Part shown: piece after piece, positions 25,079 to 37,063 of the stretch
How the letters are laid out: the number at the start of each line of letters is the position of its first letter
Numbering within the stretch: position 1 is the stretch's first letter
NCBI GenBank assembly: GCA_950022295.1
Contig: OX465598.1
Span: 187,793,501-187,857,500, forward strand
Length of the DNA stretch: 64,000 bases
Direction: 5' to 3'
From: Bromus sterilis
Lineage: Eukaryota; Streptophyta; Magnoliopsida; Poales; Poaceae
Translations under genes and position numbers: made by a program
The notes under the pieces: generated by a model
The model's input: only the letters and a program-made list of their open reading frames with translations
Told to the model about the DNA's origin: nothing
Database searches by the model: none

Positions 25079-25316
25079 TTGGTTCTCTCTGCCTGGTCGA
25101 TGCTCCTCGGATGAGCCACTGAAGTGAAACACACTGGGGTGCCCATTATTCGCAGTACTCGAGGAAGGCCTAACTTGTGATTTGGGTGCCATTGTCCGCG
25201 ATGATCCGATTAGGAACTCCGAAACAACACACCGGGCTTCTGATAAACTTGATGGCGGATTGCGTCGTGGTCTTGCGGACTTTCTCCACTTCTGGCCACT
25301 TGGTGAATTTGTCGAT
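25079..25316 (-). pseudogene. Tat-like integrase core, second half (copy TatA)
   Basis: On the minus strand this reads KFTKWPEVEKVRKTT then NRIIADNGTQ, the middle of a gypsy integrase core, with stops. The segment 49545-49683 carries the part just before it. The two meet at TCGAT once element C2 is removed, so one integrase gene was split by C2. The left end is interrupted by element B. Confidence 0.82.
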
Positions 25317-25782
25317 TGTAACAGCCCAGATTTCACAAAAATTAAAATTTTTATTTTCGGTGTGAATTGTTTGATTGTCTGATTTGTTTGCGGTGTTTGC
25401 ATCCCCGATTTATCGATCAGCGATTATTTTCCCCCTCTTATCTCGTACCGGACGGAGACCGGCCCTTGCCACCCTGACACTCGACCTTGCGACACCGGGT
25501 TTCACCCGATCACCGTCGCGAAAACCGCACGAGACCAGCCGTAGCCAACGGAACGAAAAACCCCGTTTAATAATTAAACGAGTTATTTTTATAGCGCGCC
25601 AGAAAGTGTTCTCGGAACGGTTTCAGCGCGAGGTAAACGCCGCCGACTCGACACGCTGATCGCGCAGTTTGAAGTTTTACCCGAATCGGCGGTCCTGTGG
25701 ACCCCCGGCGGACAGAAACGTAAACACCGCGCGCGAGAGAGAAAAACCGGGGATGTTTTTGCAAAATGCCAGCCACCGAGGC

Positions 25783-25790
25783 TATATAAA
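25783..25790 (+). promoter_or_regulatory. TATA box of the C LTR
   Basis: TATATAAA about 470 bp into the LTR, followed by a C-rich leader. The same motif and spacing occur in the LTRs starting at 31020 (about 31482) and 31547 (about 32020), and in C1 on the minus strand (about 11471-11478). Likely core promoter. Confidence 0.65.
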
Positions 25791-25899
25791 GACCACCACA
25801 CTCCCACCCCTTTCTAGGGTTCCCCTAGCCTAAAAATTGCAGCCACCCCCTCCAAATTGCCCAAATCTGCAAGAAATTCCCCCTCTCCCCGAAACCCTA

Positions 25900-26620
25900 G
25901 CTCTTCCTCTGATCTGGACCGTCCGATCTGAGACCCAACGGTCCAGATCACGTCCCCAGCCTCCCACAGCAGTCCATCCCACTCCGCGCCCCGCCGGGCT
26001 CCAGCCGCCGCCGCCAGGGCCCGCCCGAGCCCATCTGGCGCCCGAGCCGACCACCACGTCTCCACGATCGCGCCGCCCGCGCTCCGGCAAGCCTCCCACT
26101 CCCCGCGCTCCGGCAAGCCTCCCTCTCCCCGCGCTGCTCCTCCTCTCCGTTCTCTTCTTCTCCCTCTCCTCTCACCTCCTCTGTCTCCCTCCTCGCAGGA
26201 GCTCACCGGAGCCCCCGCCATCTCCATGACCGGCCGACCTCGAGGTCAGCCCCGCGTCGCGCCAGGGACCTCGCCCCGCTTCCCCGCCACTAGATCTGGC
26301 GACGGGCCAACCGGATCCATGCCGCCCTCTCGCCTCGGGTCCCCTGCGATCGCGCCGCCTCCTCGCCGGCGTAGGCTGTCGCGCCGCCGTGGCGTGCCGC
26401 CTGGATCGGACGAGACGGGGCCGCCGCCTCTGCCTCTAGCTGCCACTATTGGCCGGCACCAGCGCCGCGGCCCAGCTGCGGGGCCTAGGCGCCTCCAGGC
26501 CCAGGCCGCCAGCCCAGATCCGCCAGCAGCCAGGCCGCCAGTCCAGCGCCTCCGCGCCCAACCGCCTCATGTGCCGGCCCAACGTGAGGCCCCGCCCTCT
26601 TTTTTTCTTCGTCTTTTTTT
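25900..26620 (+). other. GC-rich leader block of the C LTR
   Basis: Strongly GC-rich compared with its surroundings, open in several frames on both strands, and downstream of the TATA box. A pyrimidine tract ending CTCCTCGCAG (26190-26199) resembles a splice acceptor and an AACGTGAGG (about 26581) resembles a donor; the matching site in the 3' LTR is AAGGTGAGG (about 36552). Frames differ between copies, so I read this as transcribed leader rather than protein-coding. Confidence 0.5.
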
Positions 26621-28683
26621 TCCGTTTAGCTAATATCTACCAAGTCTGTTAAATTTCTGCTGCTGTATCAGTTTTGCAACGTAATTTGCAATCAAACCGT
26701 AGCTCGGATCGCGTTGCGCCCAAAAGGGAAATTGCTTAGAATTGTGTGTACTTCAATCCATCTTTTGTGAGAATTTTGATTTGAGGCCATCTTGATGTAA
26801 TTAATCTGTGTTGAAGTGGGTATCAGGTCGTTAATTGCTATTAATTCCTTTTAAGTGCTGCTATTATTATTTTGTTGCAACTTTGGTTGATGATTGTGAC
26901 ACATCCATGAGGCCTATTGCATTGATTCTTTTTGCATACTATTAAGCATCATGTCTACTTAATGCTCATATATTCCTATGTCATGTTGCTGCACTTTTTC
27001 ATATAGCTTTGCCCCTGTTTATAAAGCATAAAAATAACAGTTTCTGCCCTGTTTTCCTGATTTTCACTAAGTCCTTGACCAATAATGTATTATTGCATTT
27101 TGCATGGGCTATAACTAGTTGTTCATGATGCCTATTTGCATGATTCCTTTTGTCATGCCTTCTTTGTCATGTCTACTTTAGTTGCATATCATTTGTGAGC
27201 ATGTTTGCGCTCAGTAGCTTGTTGATGCACTGCTCTAAAGTGTGCTTCGTGATGCTGGCAGATTGTGTTCCAAACTTGTTTTGCTTGTATCTTTTTAACC
27301 GTAACTTTGTTTGGAGTGTTCTTTATATGTAACTTGATTAGTTTTTCGTGTACTTTGTGTTTATGCTATTGTTTGCAGCTGTTAACAAATATAAAATATG
27401 GTTTAGGACAGAACAGTACCAAATCTTTTAATTATCGTGCGGCACTTAGTGTATGCCATGTTTAGGTTGTGCCTCACTTAAATTGACTAGCATAGGTAGT
27501 TTATCTTATGCTTCACCTGTCGACATGTTTGTGTGCTATGCCATGCTTGAGTGATATGCCATGTTAATAACCTCTGCTCACCTTGTGTAGCTAAACAACT
27601 TGAACCTTTCTAAATGTGCGGTATCGTCGTGTGTGACGAGTACTCAACTTAACTTGTTAGTAACCGCTCTCGACGGTAGGTGCGATGTCTCGTGTTGCCT
27701 TCTTGTTGATGCCTGCTCGTGTTTGCTCCGTAGTAATATATGCTTGCTCGTTGATTGATTTCCAGTGTTTACCGTCTTGTGTGCTTCCGCGGGTACCTTC
27801 GGAGACGATACGAGCTTGCGATCAACTACACCTTCGGAACCCGACTTATCAACAGGCAAGGACTATGCATTACTTATGATCCATTCTATTTCAACCAGCG
27901 GTTTGCATGCTAGTCTAGGATAGGTTCGATGTTTGATCCTACCACATGTTTACAGCCTCTTTCAAACCGATACGTCCATGTCCCCTCCCAGCAAACCATG
28001 TACTGCTATGTTACTATTGCTCGTTGCTTAGCCCATGCTTAGTATGCATGCTTAGGACGCTACGATGTTACCTTGTTACTCCTTAGTTTGGGCTATCACA
28101 TTATTATATTGTTGTTGATGATATGATTATTATAATGTTGACTATATTCGACGAAGGATGAAAGGTCTAGGCTATCCCTCCCCGACGCTTTGTTCCATTT
28201 GAGTCACCTAGGATGCGAGTTCCGGGTATTGGTTTTAAGACTGAGCGTGCCTAACCGCGTGTGGGATTTTATGGGGTCCCCTCTTCTTAGCTACCTAGCT
28301 CCAAACATTTCCAGTGGTGGCCCAAGCTGATTTACCATTTGAAACCGTGTGTGTGCTGGTCGGCTGCAAGTAGTTTTCAAACCCACCCGGACTAGTGAGG
28401 ACATAGTTCCCTTGTTGGCCCACCTTGTCCGGCTGAGGACCCGGTTTCCCATTTGTGATTAACCGGCTATCCAAACCTGCGACAGACGGTAGAGACCGAT
28501 TCGAGAGCGCGACCGGCTTTTGAGTTGGGTGTCGACTCACCGGGTGCCACCCGGATTTGTTCGTTGTTAGTTAAAGGGACCTGTCGTTTCGGATCTCTCG
28601 GAACTAAATCATAAAATGTTTGCCTATAATGGGTAGCAACTGAGAGAGATGGGCGTGCGTGCGGAGCCTTGTAATGGGCAGTT

Positions 28684-28746
28684 GGTACACCCCTGCAGGG
28701 TTAATTCTTTTCGAGAAGCCGTGTCCACGGTTATGGACGACTTGGA
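28684..28746 (+). promoter_or_regulatory. Conserved palindrome-rich block of long LTRs
   Basis: Contains ACCCCTGCAGGGT (self-complementary) and CCGTGTCCACGG (hairpin-like) about 20 bp apart. The block recurs in all C LTRs (about 831-893 minus, 34993-35054, 39776-39836) and in the otherwise dissimilar E LTR (55649-55712). Function unknown; an RNA structure or protein-binding site is possible. Confidence 0.6.
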
Positions 28747-29505
28747 ACCTACGTCTTGTTCATAGATAATATCAACTGAATCATAACTATAACTTGATCA
28801 ATGCGTGTGTGCCTTGACTGCTTCTTCTTCGTCGGGATGCGAAGAGGAGGACAAGGATAAGATAGGTGTTATGATTGCGTAAGTAGTTGATAGCAAGACT
28901 TGTTGGAGGTGATTCCTCATTGAATGCTTGGCTTCTTACCTTACTCTCTAGATCGTTAGCCACTTCATAAATGCAAGTGCGGCAGCAACCTCACCACTCA
29001 CCCCTTCCTTACCGTAAACTACTAGTTGTCCTAGAATGACGAGTGATGAAGTCCTTGCTGGGTCAGATGACCACTACAGTTGGATGCTAAGTACCTCTGT
29101 ACTGATGATACTACCCGCAAACTCTTTTCAGGGTTCTTGATCGACAACAGGTATGGTGACCGACGTTTCACGTGGAGATTCGACGACGACTAGTTAGGCG
29201 GATCCTGGCGGAGGGCCTGGACCCGTGTGGTTATGGGGATCGATGTTTTTCTCTTTGCCAGTAGGCATTTGATTGTAGTCTGTACTCAGACGTATATCTT
29301 CGGCTATTGTATTGTATTTAAGGAAGTTGTATGCCGATTGTATGAGATGTCGTATCCTTGTATCTGTAATGTTGTGATATCATGTTGCAAATCCGGGGCA
29401 TATGGCTATGTCATATGTCGCGGTGGGACCGATATGTGGTTCATCCCCGGATCTGGGTGGAAACACCTAGATCTGGAACAGTACCGCATATCGGGCCTTA
29501 CAACT

Positions 29506-29517
29506 TGGTATCAGAGC
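29506..29517 (+). other. Primer binding site, initiator Met tRNA (C2)
   Basis: TGGTATCAGAGC begins three bases after the 5' LTR end (29502). A CRM LTR inserted only five bases downstream, duplicating GTTAC. Confidence 0.88.
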
Positions 29518-29522
29518 GTTAC

Positions 29523-30438
29523 TGATGAGGACATCCCTACTAATGTTACACCCATATCCTCACCAACTACACATATTGGACCAGTTACTAGAGCTCGTGC
29601 ACGTCAACTAAATTATCAGGTACTTTCGTTTCTTGCGAATCCTTCTATTGTTCATGAACATATGATGCTGCCTAAATTAGATACTTTTGTTTTGCTTATG
29701 AATGAAGGACCTAGCATGGACAAGAAGGATGGTCATTGGAGCGGGATCAAGCATGGAGAAGAAGGTGCGCGCGCGGGAAAGGACAGCGGAGCTTCCAGTG
29801 GTGATTATCGCACTTTGAAGCCACCATAAGGCGCGCATGAAGTCTTGGACGAAATACGCGAGATGCCACTTCATTATTTTCGTCCAAGGGCAATTATAGG
29901 TGCTGCGTCACCTTAATATTGGGCTGGGCCCATGTAATTTCGAAATACCACCTTATAGGCTGTTTTTAGAGTCCGTATGTGTGGGGAAACCGAGTTAGGG
30001 TTGTTTTCGGACCCCACCTCCAAGGGGTCACGAAAATCCCCTCTGTTCCCCCATATATACAGCCCTTAGGGCGTCGTTTAGACTTGGGTTTTAATTAGAT
30101 TTAAGTTAGCCATAGCCGCAACTTCGAGCTCTTCGTTTGTGTCATCCGACCAGGCCAAGACCTCATTGGAACCCCAACTTTCGTAATCATTCATCTTATA
30201 TTCGCAATATCCAGATTGAAATTCTTAGTTCTTGCTTGTTCTTCGATTGCTTGCAGGAATTAGACCTTCGTGGTCAGGTTGATCGTGCATCCGCGGGATC
30301 AATAACCTCTCGGAGTTGGTTTAGCGATCGCTAAGGCGCAACGTCTTCGCACGTTCGTAGTCGGATCGTGAAAGTCGTCTCCACCATAATCGATCTCCTC
30401 CATCTCATCGAAACATCGGGACACCTTCGCCTCTATCA
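29523..30438 (+). repeat. Solo CRM LTR inside C2
   Basis: 916 bp, TGATGAGGACATC to CGCCTCTATCA, flanked by GTTAC on both sides (29518-29522 and 30439-30443). No interior remains, so this is a solo LTR from recombination. The first 300 bp still encode the gag-pol tail, open to the stop at 29827-29829. Confidence 0.93.
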
Positions 30439-31546
30439 GTTACCGACCGTAGGATCCCTTTTCGGGCCAAATTCGAGTCTAGACAAAAACTATTTTGTAG
30501 TTTCTAAGTTAGTTATCGGAGAGTAGGATATTTTACTCCTTACCTTTTCTCTGGTCAGGACAAGTGTCGTAAGTGTTTTACTGTCGACTTATCCCTCTTC
30601 AAACTTTAGGATCTCGAGTGTGTGGAGTTTCGGAATAGTTACAATGCCCTGCTTGCAGCCTATTGTCACGATTCCGATCTCAGGTTTGGGAAATCCTGTA
30701 GTACCTTTAGACTTCCAACTCTGGTGTACATCTGGGTCATCCATTGCCATCCATCCTTTTGTCCGTGTTTTCACGACTTGCGTCGAAAACACTATCCTTT
30801 GATCCGGTTATCTTTGTCGTTCCTCCTCTTGACACCGACGGTTTCGTTTTCCGACGATGTCTTCTCTCTGCGGAAAGTTTCTCGACGGAAGCTCGACATC
30901 GACATGGAACAGAGTCCCTTGTTGGTGCTGTTGAAGATCGTTGTCTCTCTTTTCTCTCTCCCCTCTCCCCCGGATCGTCCAGGATCTCGGGACGAGATCC
31001 CTTGTTGGTGGTGTTGTATTGTAACAGCCCAGATTTCACAAAAATTAAAATTTTTATTTTCGGTGTGAATTGTTTGATTGTCTGATTTGTTTGTGGTGTT
31101 TGCATCCCCGATTTATCGATCGGCGATTATTTCCCCCTCTTATCTCGTACCGGACGGAGACCGACCCTTGTCACCCTGACACTCGACCTTGCGACACCGG
31201 GTTTCACCCGATCACCGTCGCGAAAACCGCACGAGACCAGCCGCAGCCAACGGAACAAAAAACCCCGTTTAATAATTAAACGGGTTATTTATAGGGCGCC
31301 GGAAAGTGTTCTTGGAACGGTTCCAGCGCGAGGTAAACGCCGCCGGCTCGACGCGCTGATCGCACAGTTTGAAGTTTTACCCGAATCGGAGGTCCTGCGG
31401 ACCCCTGGCGGTCAGAAACATAAACACCGCACGCACGAGAGAAAAATCGGGGTTGTTTTTGCAAACTGCCAGCCATCGGGTCTATATAAAGACCACCACA
31501 CTCCCACCCTTTCTAGGGTTCCCCTAGCCTAAAAATTGCAGCCACC

Positions 31547-34500
31547 TGTAACAGCCCAGATTTCACAAAAATTAAAAAATTTGTTTTCGGTGTGAATTGT
31601 TTGATTGTCTAATTAGTTTGCGGTGTTTGCATCCCCGATTTATCGATCGGCGATTATTTCCCCCCCCCCCTCTTATCTCGTACCGGACGGAGACCGACCC
31701 TTGCCACCCTAACACTCGACTTTTGCGACACCGGGTTTCACCCGATCACCGTCGCGAAAACCGCACGAGTCCAGCCGCAGCCAACGGAACGAAAAACCCT
31801 GTTTAATAATTAAACGGGATATTTTTATAGCGCGCCGGAAAGTTTTATCGGAACGGTTCCAGCGCTAGGTGAACGCCGCTGGCTCAACGCACTGATCGCG
31901 TAGTTCGAAGTTTTACCCGAATCGGAGGTACTGCGGATCCCCGGCGGTCAGAAACGTGAGCACCGCGCGCGCGAGAGAAAAAACGGGGATGTTTTTGCAA
32001 ACTGCCAGCCACCTGGGCTATATAAAGACCACCACTCTCCCACCTCTTTCTAGGGTTTCCCTATCACAAATCTTGCACCCACCCCCCTCACAATTTCTAG
32101 ATATCCCCAAATAGCCCCCAAAATTCAAAACCCTAGCCCCCTGGCCATTTTTGACCGTCAGATCTGCGGATCGACGACCGTGGAGGCGTCCACGTAGCCC
32201 CAGCCAACCTCCCAGACGATCCGGGCCCCGCAGGGCCATAGAACCGCCGCCGCGTCCCGCCCAAGCCCATCCAGGCGCTGCCCGTGGAGCTCCTGCCCGT
32301 GCCCGAGCGCCGCCGTGCCATGGCCGTGCACCGCGCTGCCGTGAGCCCGTCCGGCGAGCCGCCATGCTCCGGTGATCCACCCCTGTGCCCTCCTCCTCTT
32401 CTCCCCGTCCCTCACCTCGCCCCCTCCCCGTCTGCAGGCCGCCGTCGACCAAGGGGCGCCGCCGCGCCGCCATGGCGCCCCCGCAGCAGCCACGGCCACA
32501 AGCTTCGAACCGCCGCCGCCCCAAGATCCACGCGCCCCTGCCCTTTCCTGTGTCGCCTGTGCCTGCTGGACCTCGCCGGAGGTCGCCGAAGTCCGGAAAC
32601 CGCCGCCGCCGCGGTCTCTGCCCCGTGCGGGAGCGAGGAGCCACCAGCCGCTCGCCCGAGCCGCCGTGTGGGCCGGCCTCCCTGCGGCCCAGTCGCCAGC
32701 GCCAGGCCGCCCGCGGTCAGGTGGGCCGAAAGCCCACTGGGTTGAGTTTTGGCCTGAGCCTGTTTTTTTTTCCAAGACCAGCGAAATTTCTGCCAAGTCC
32801 CTGTGTAAGTTGCTGCTGATTCTTTTTTGCAACGTTATTTCCCGTTGATCCGTAGCTCGGATCGCGTTGCGCCCAAAAGACGAATTGTTTAGAATTGCGT
32901 GCTCTAGATTTTATCTTTTGTGAGTTAATTGTTTTGAGGTGGTTTAGATATAGTTTTTTCTGTTCAAACAGGGCTACCTGTCGTTAACTACTGCTAAGTT
33001 GCTGTAACTGTTATTTTATTGCAACTTCGGGCGACGGTTGCTTCGCAACCGTACGTCGGAATTGAGTGATTCCTTTTGCGTTGCGTTAAGCATTGTTTCT
33101 ACTTCAGTTTCATGCATTCACATGCCATATATGCCTGCTGCATGATGATTGTATCTTGCTCCAAAGTAGGTACCCTGCTGTTAGAGCACTGCTGTTTATA
33201 TTTTGTTCCAACTTCGGTCGACGAGTGTGTCGCGACCGTTTATCGGAATTGAGTGATTCCAATTGCATAATGTTAAGCATCATGTCTACTTCCATTATAT
33301 GTATTGTATTGTCATGATATGCTTGCTGGTCATATAGTTACTGAGCTCCAAAGTTGCTATGATGCTGTTTTTGACAGCCACCTCTGTTTTTCTCTAGTCT
33401 GTAATGTTCCGATGCCATGTTGTTTGCTTAATATCTTTTGATCTATGATGGCTAATTGGATGATTCTTTTTTCCATGCCTTCCCTGTCATGTCTACTTTA
33501 GTTCCATATCATTTGCGAGCATGTTTGCATTGATTATCCTGTTTATGCATTTCTCTAAAGTGTGCTTCCTGATGTTGGCAGATTGTGCCCGTAACTTGTT
33601 TTGCTTATATCTATTTAACCGTAACTCCGTTTGGAGTGTGCCTTATATGTAACTTGATTAGTTTTTCGTGTACTTTGTGTTTATGCTATTGTTTTCTGCT
33701 GTTAACCAACCTAAAATATGGTTTAGGACAGAACAGTACCAAATGTTTTAATCATCGTGTGGCACTTAGTGTATGCCATGTTTAGGTTGTGCCTCACTTA
33801 AATTGATTAGCTTAGGTAGTTTATTTATGCTTCACCTCTTGTCATGTTTGTGTGCTATGCCATGCTTGCTTGAGTTGCCATGTTAATAATCGTTGGTTGA
33901 TCACCTGTAGCTAAGCAACTTGAACCACCGTAAACGTGCGGTATTCGTCTTGTGTGACCGATACCCCACTTAAACTGTTAGCAACCGTTCTCGACGTTAG
34001 ATCCGTATCGTGTTGCCGTGTCGTGTGCTGTCTTCTTGATCTTGTGTTGCCTCGTAGTAATAGATGCTTGCTCGTTGATTGCTTTCTAGTGTTTATCCTC
34101 TTGTGTGCTTCCGCGGGTACCTTCAGAGACGATGCGAGCTTGCGATCAACTACACCTTCGGAACCCGACTTATCAACAGGCAAGGACTATACATTACTTA
34201 TGATCCATTCTATTTCAACCAGCGGTTTGCATGCTAGTCTAGATTAAGTTTGATGTTTGATCCTACCACATGCTTACAGCCTCTTTCAAACCAATACAGC
34301 AAACCTTGTACTGCTATGTTACTATTGCTCGTTGCTCAGCCCCTGCTTAGTATGCATGCTTAGGATGCTACGATGTTACCCTGTTACTTCTTGGTTTGGG
34401 ATATCACATTATTATTATTGTTGTTTATGATATGATTATTATAATGTTGACTATATTCGACGAAGGGTGGAAGGTCTAGGCTATCCCGCCCTGACGCTTT

Positions 34501-35814
34501 GTTCCATTCGAGTCACCTAGGATCCGAGTTCCGGGTATTGGTTTTGAGACTGAGCGTGCCTAACCGCGTGTGGGATTTTATGGGGTCCTCTTTTCTTACC
34601 TACCTAGCTTCAAGCATTTCTAGTGGTGGCCCAAGCTGATTTACCATTTGAAACCGTGTGTGTGCATGTCAGCTGCCAGTAGTTTTCAAACCAACCCGGA
34701 CCAGTGAGGACATAGTTCCCTTGCTGGCCCACTTTGTCCGGCTGAGGACCCGGTTTCCCATGTGTGATTAACCGGCTATCCAAACCTGCGACAGACGGTA
34801 GAGAGCGATTCGAGAGCGCGGCCGGCTTTTGAGTTGGGTGTCGACTCATCGGGGGGCACCCGAATTTGTTCGTTGTTAGTTAGAGGGACCTGTCGTTTCG
34901 GATCTCTTGGAACTAAATCATAAAATGGTTGCCTGTGATGGGTAGCAACTGAGAGTGATGGGCGTGCGTGCGGAGCCTTGTAATGGGCAGTTGGTACACC
35001 CCTGCAGGGTTAAATCTTTTCGAGAAGCCGTGTCCACGGTTATGGACGACTTGAGACCTACTCCTTGTTCATAGACAACAACAACTGAGATAATCTTGAC
35101 AACTTGATCAATGTGTGTGTGTCCCTTGACTGCTTCTTCTTCGTCAGGATGCGAAGAGGAGGACAAGGATAGGATAGGTGTTATGCTTGCGTAAGTAGTT
35201 GAATAGCAAGACTTGTTGGAGGCGATTCCTCATCGAATGCTTGGCTTCTTATCTTACTCTCTAGATCGTTAGCCACTTCATAAATGCTAGTGCGGCAGCA
35301 ACCTCACCACTTACCCCTTCCTTACCGTAAACTACTAGTTGTCCTAGAATGACGAGTGATGAAGTCCTTGCTGGGTCAGATGACCACTACAGTTGGATGA
35401 TGAGTACCTCTGTACTCATGATACTACGCCCAAACTCTTTTCAGGGTTCTTGATCGACAACAGGTATGGTGATCGACATTTCACGTGGAGACTCGACGAC
35501 GACTAGTTAGGCGGATCCCGGCGGAGGGCCTGGACCCGTGTGGTTATGGGATCGATGTTTTTCTCTTTGCCACTATGCATTTGATTGTAGTTTGTACCCA
35601 GACATGTACCTTCTGCTGTTTTACTGTATTCGAGGCAGTTGTATGCCGATTGTATGAGATGTTGTATCCTTGTATCTGTAATGTTGTGATATCATGTTGG
35701 AAATCAGGGGCATATGGCTTTGTCATGTGTCGCGGTGGGACCGATATGTGCTTCGTCCCCGGATCTGGGTGGAAACACCTAGATCAGGAACAGTACCGCA
35801 TATCGGGCCTTACA
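31547..35814 (+). repeat. C4: solo C LTR nested in the C2 3' LTR
   Basis: 4268 bp with the C termini and a perfect CCACC duplication (31542-31546 and 35815-35819). The insertion point lies just after the leader start of the host LTR. Its GC-rich block (about 32150-32760) differs from that in C2, suggesting a separate subfamily. The open frames there (for example minus 32018-32644) are not conserved in position among copies. Confidence 0.9.
34993..35054 (+). promoter_or_regulatory. Conserved palindrome-rich block in C4
   Basis: Same motif pair as at 28684-28746: CCCCTGCAGGG, a short spacer, then CCGTGTCCACGG. Confidence 0.55.
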
Positions 35815-37063
35815 CCACCCCCTCCAAATTGCCCAAATCCGCAAGAAATTCCCCTCTCCCCGACACCCTAGCTCTTCCTCTGATCTGGACCGTCAGATCT
35901 GAGATCCAACGGTCCAGATCGCGTCCCCAGCCTCCCACTGCAGTTCAGCCCATTACGGGCCCCGCAGGGCTCCAGACACCGCCGCCAGGGTCCGCCCGAG
36001 CCCATCTGGCGCCCGAGCCGACCCCCACATCTCCACGGCCGCGCCGCCCACGCTTCGGCAAGCAGATCGGCGAGCCGCCGCGCCGCAGCCTCCCTCTCCC
36101 TGCGCTCCTCCTCCTCTCCCTTCTCTTCTTCTCCCTCTCCTCTCACCTCCTCTGTCTCCCTCCTCGCAGGAGCTCGCCGGAGCCGCCGCCATCTCCATGA
36201 CCAGCCGACCTCGAGGTCAGCCCCGCGTCGCGCCAGGGACCTCGCCCCACTTCCCCGCCACTGGATCCGGCGAGGGGCCAGGTGGATCCACGCCGCCTTC
36301 TCGCCTCGGGTCCCCTGCGACTGCGCCGCAGACTCGCCGGCGTAGGCTGTCGCGCCGCCGTGGCGTGCCGCCTGGATCGGACAAGACGGGGCCGCCGCCT
36401 CTGCCTCCAGCTGCCGCTATGGGCCGGCACCAGCGCCACGGCCCAGCAGCGGGGCCCAGGCGCCTCCAGGCCCAGGCCGCCAGCCCAGATCAGCCAGCAG
36501 CCAGGCCGCAAGTCCAGCGCCTCTGCGCCCAACCGCCTCGTGGGCCGGCCCAAGGTGAGGCCCCGCCCTCTTTTTTTTCTTCGTCTCTTTTTTTTCCTTT
36601 TAGCTAATTTCTGCTAAGTCTGTTAAATTTCTGCTGTTGTATCAGTTTTTCAACGTAATTTGCAGTCAAACCGTAGCTCGGATCGCGTTGCGCCCAAAAG
36701 GAAAATTGCTTAGAATTGTGTGTACTTCAATCCATCTTTTGTGAGCATTTTGATATAAGGCCATCTTGATGTTGTTAATCTGTGTTGAAGTGGGCATTAG
36801 GCCGTTAATTGCTATTAATTCCTGTTATGTGCTGCTGTTATTACTTTGTTGCAACTTTGGTTGATGATTGTGACACATCCATGAGGCCTATTGCATTGAT
36901 TCTTTTTGCATACTGTTAAGCATCATGTCTACATCATGCTCATATATTGCTATTTCATGTTGATGCACTTTTGCATATAGCTTTGCCCCTGTTTATATAG
37001 CATAAAAAATAACAGTTTCTGCCCCGTTTTCCTGATTTTCACAAAGTCCTTCACCAGTAATGT

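Larger units (their letters stand above)
25317..29502 (+). repeat. C2 5' LTR (4186 bp)
   Basis: Parts in order: an AT-rich start with short open frames, a TATA box (25783-25790), a GC-rich block (about 25900-26620), a T-rich boundary, about 2.4 kb of AT-rich non-coding DNA, the conserved palindromic block (28684-28746), and a terminal region beginning with a splice-acceptor-like CTCTTTTCAG (about 29121). Spot comparison with the 3' LTR (about 230 bp) suggests roughly 3% divergence, older than the CRM insertions. Confidence 0.9.
29503..31019 (+). other. C2 internal region, non-coding
   Basis: Holds the primer site, a solo CRM LTR (29523-30438), then about 575 bp with no domain on any strand. 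The 3' end shows CTCGGGACGAGATCC, then a GT-rich stretch in place of a clear polypurine tract, then the 3' LTR at 31020. The open frames at 30622-31068 and 30744-31085 run into the LTR and have no recognised similarity. Confidence 0.8.

Noticed and set aside
29227..29829. 200-codon ORF joining C LTR sequence to the CRM tail
   Set aside because: The first half is LTR end and primer site; the second half is the orphan tail in a solo LTR. The join is an accident of insertion frame.
32018..32832. Long overlapping ORFs on both strands in GC-rich DNA (also about 25837-26633, 35694-36607, 53250-53819)
   Set aside because: They lie in the GC-rich leader of C or E LTRs, are open on both strands because of base composition, are Pro/Arg/Ala-rich and do not keep frame between copies.
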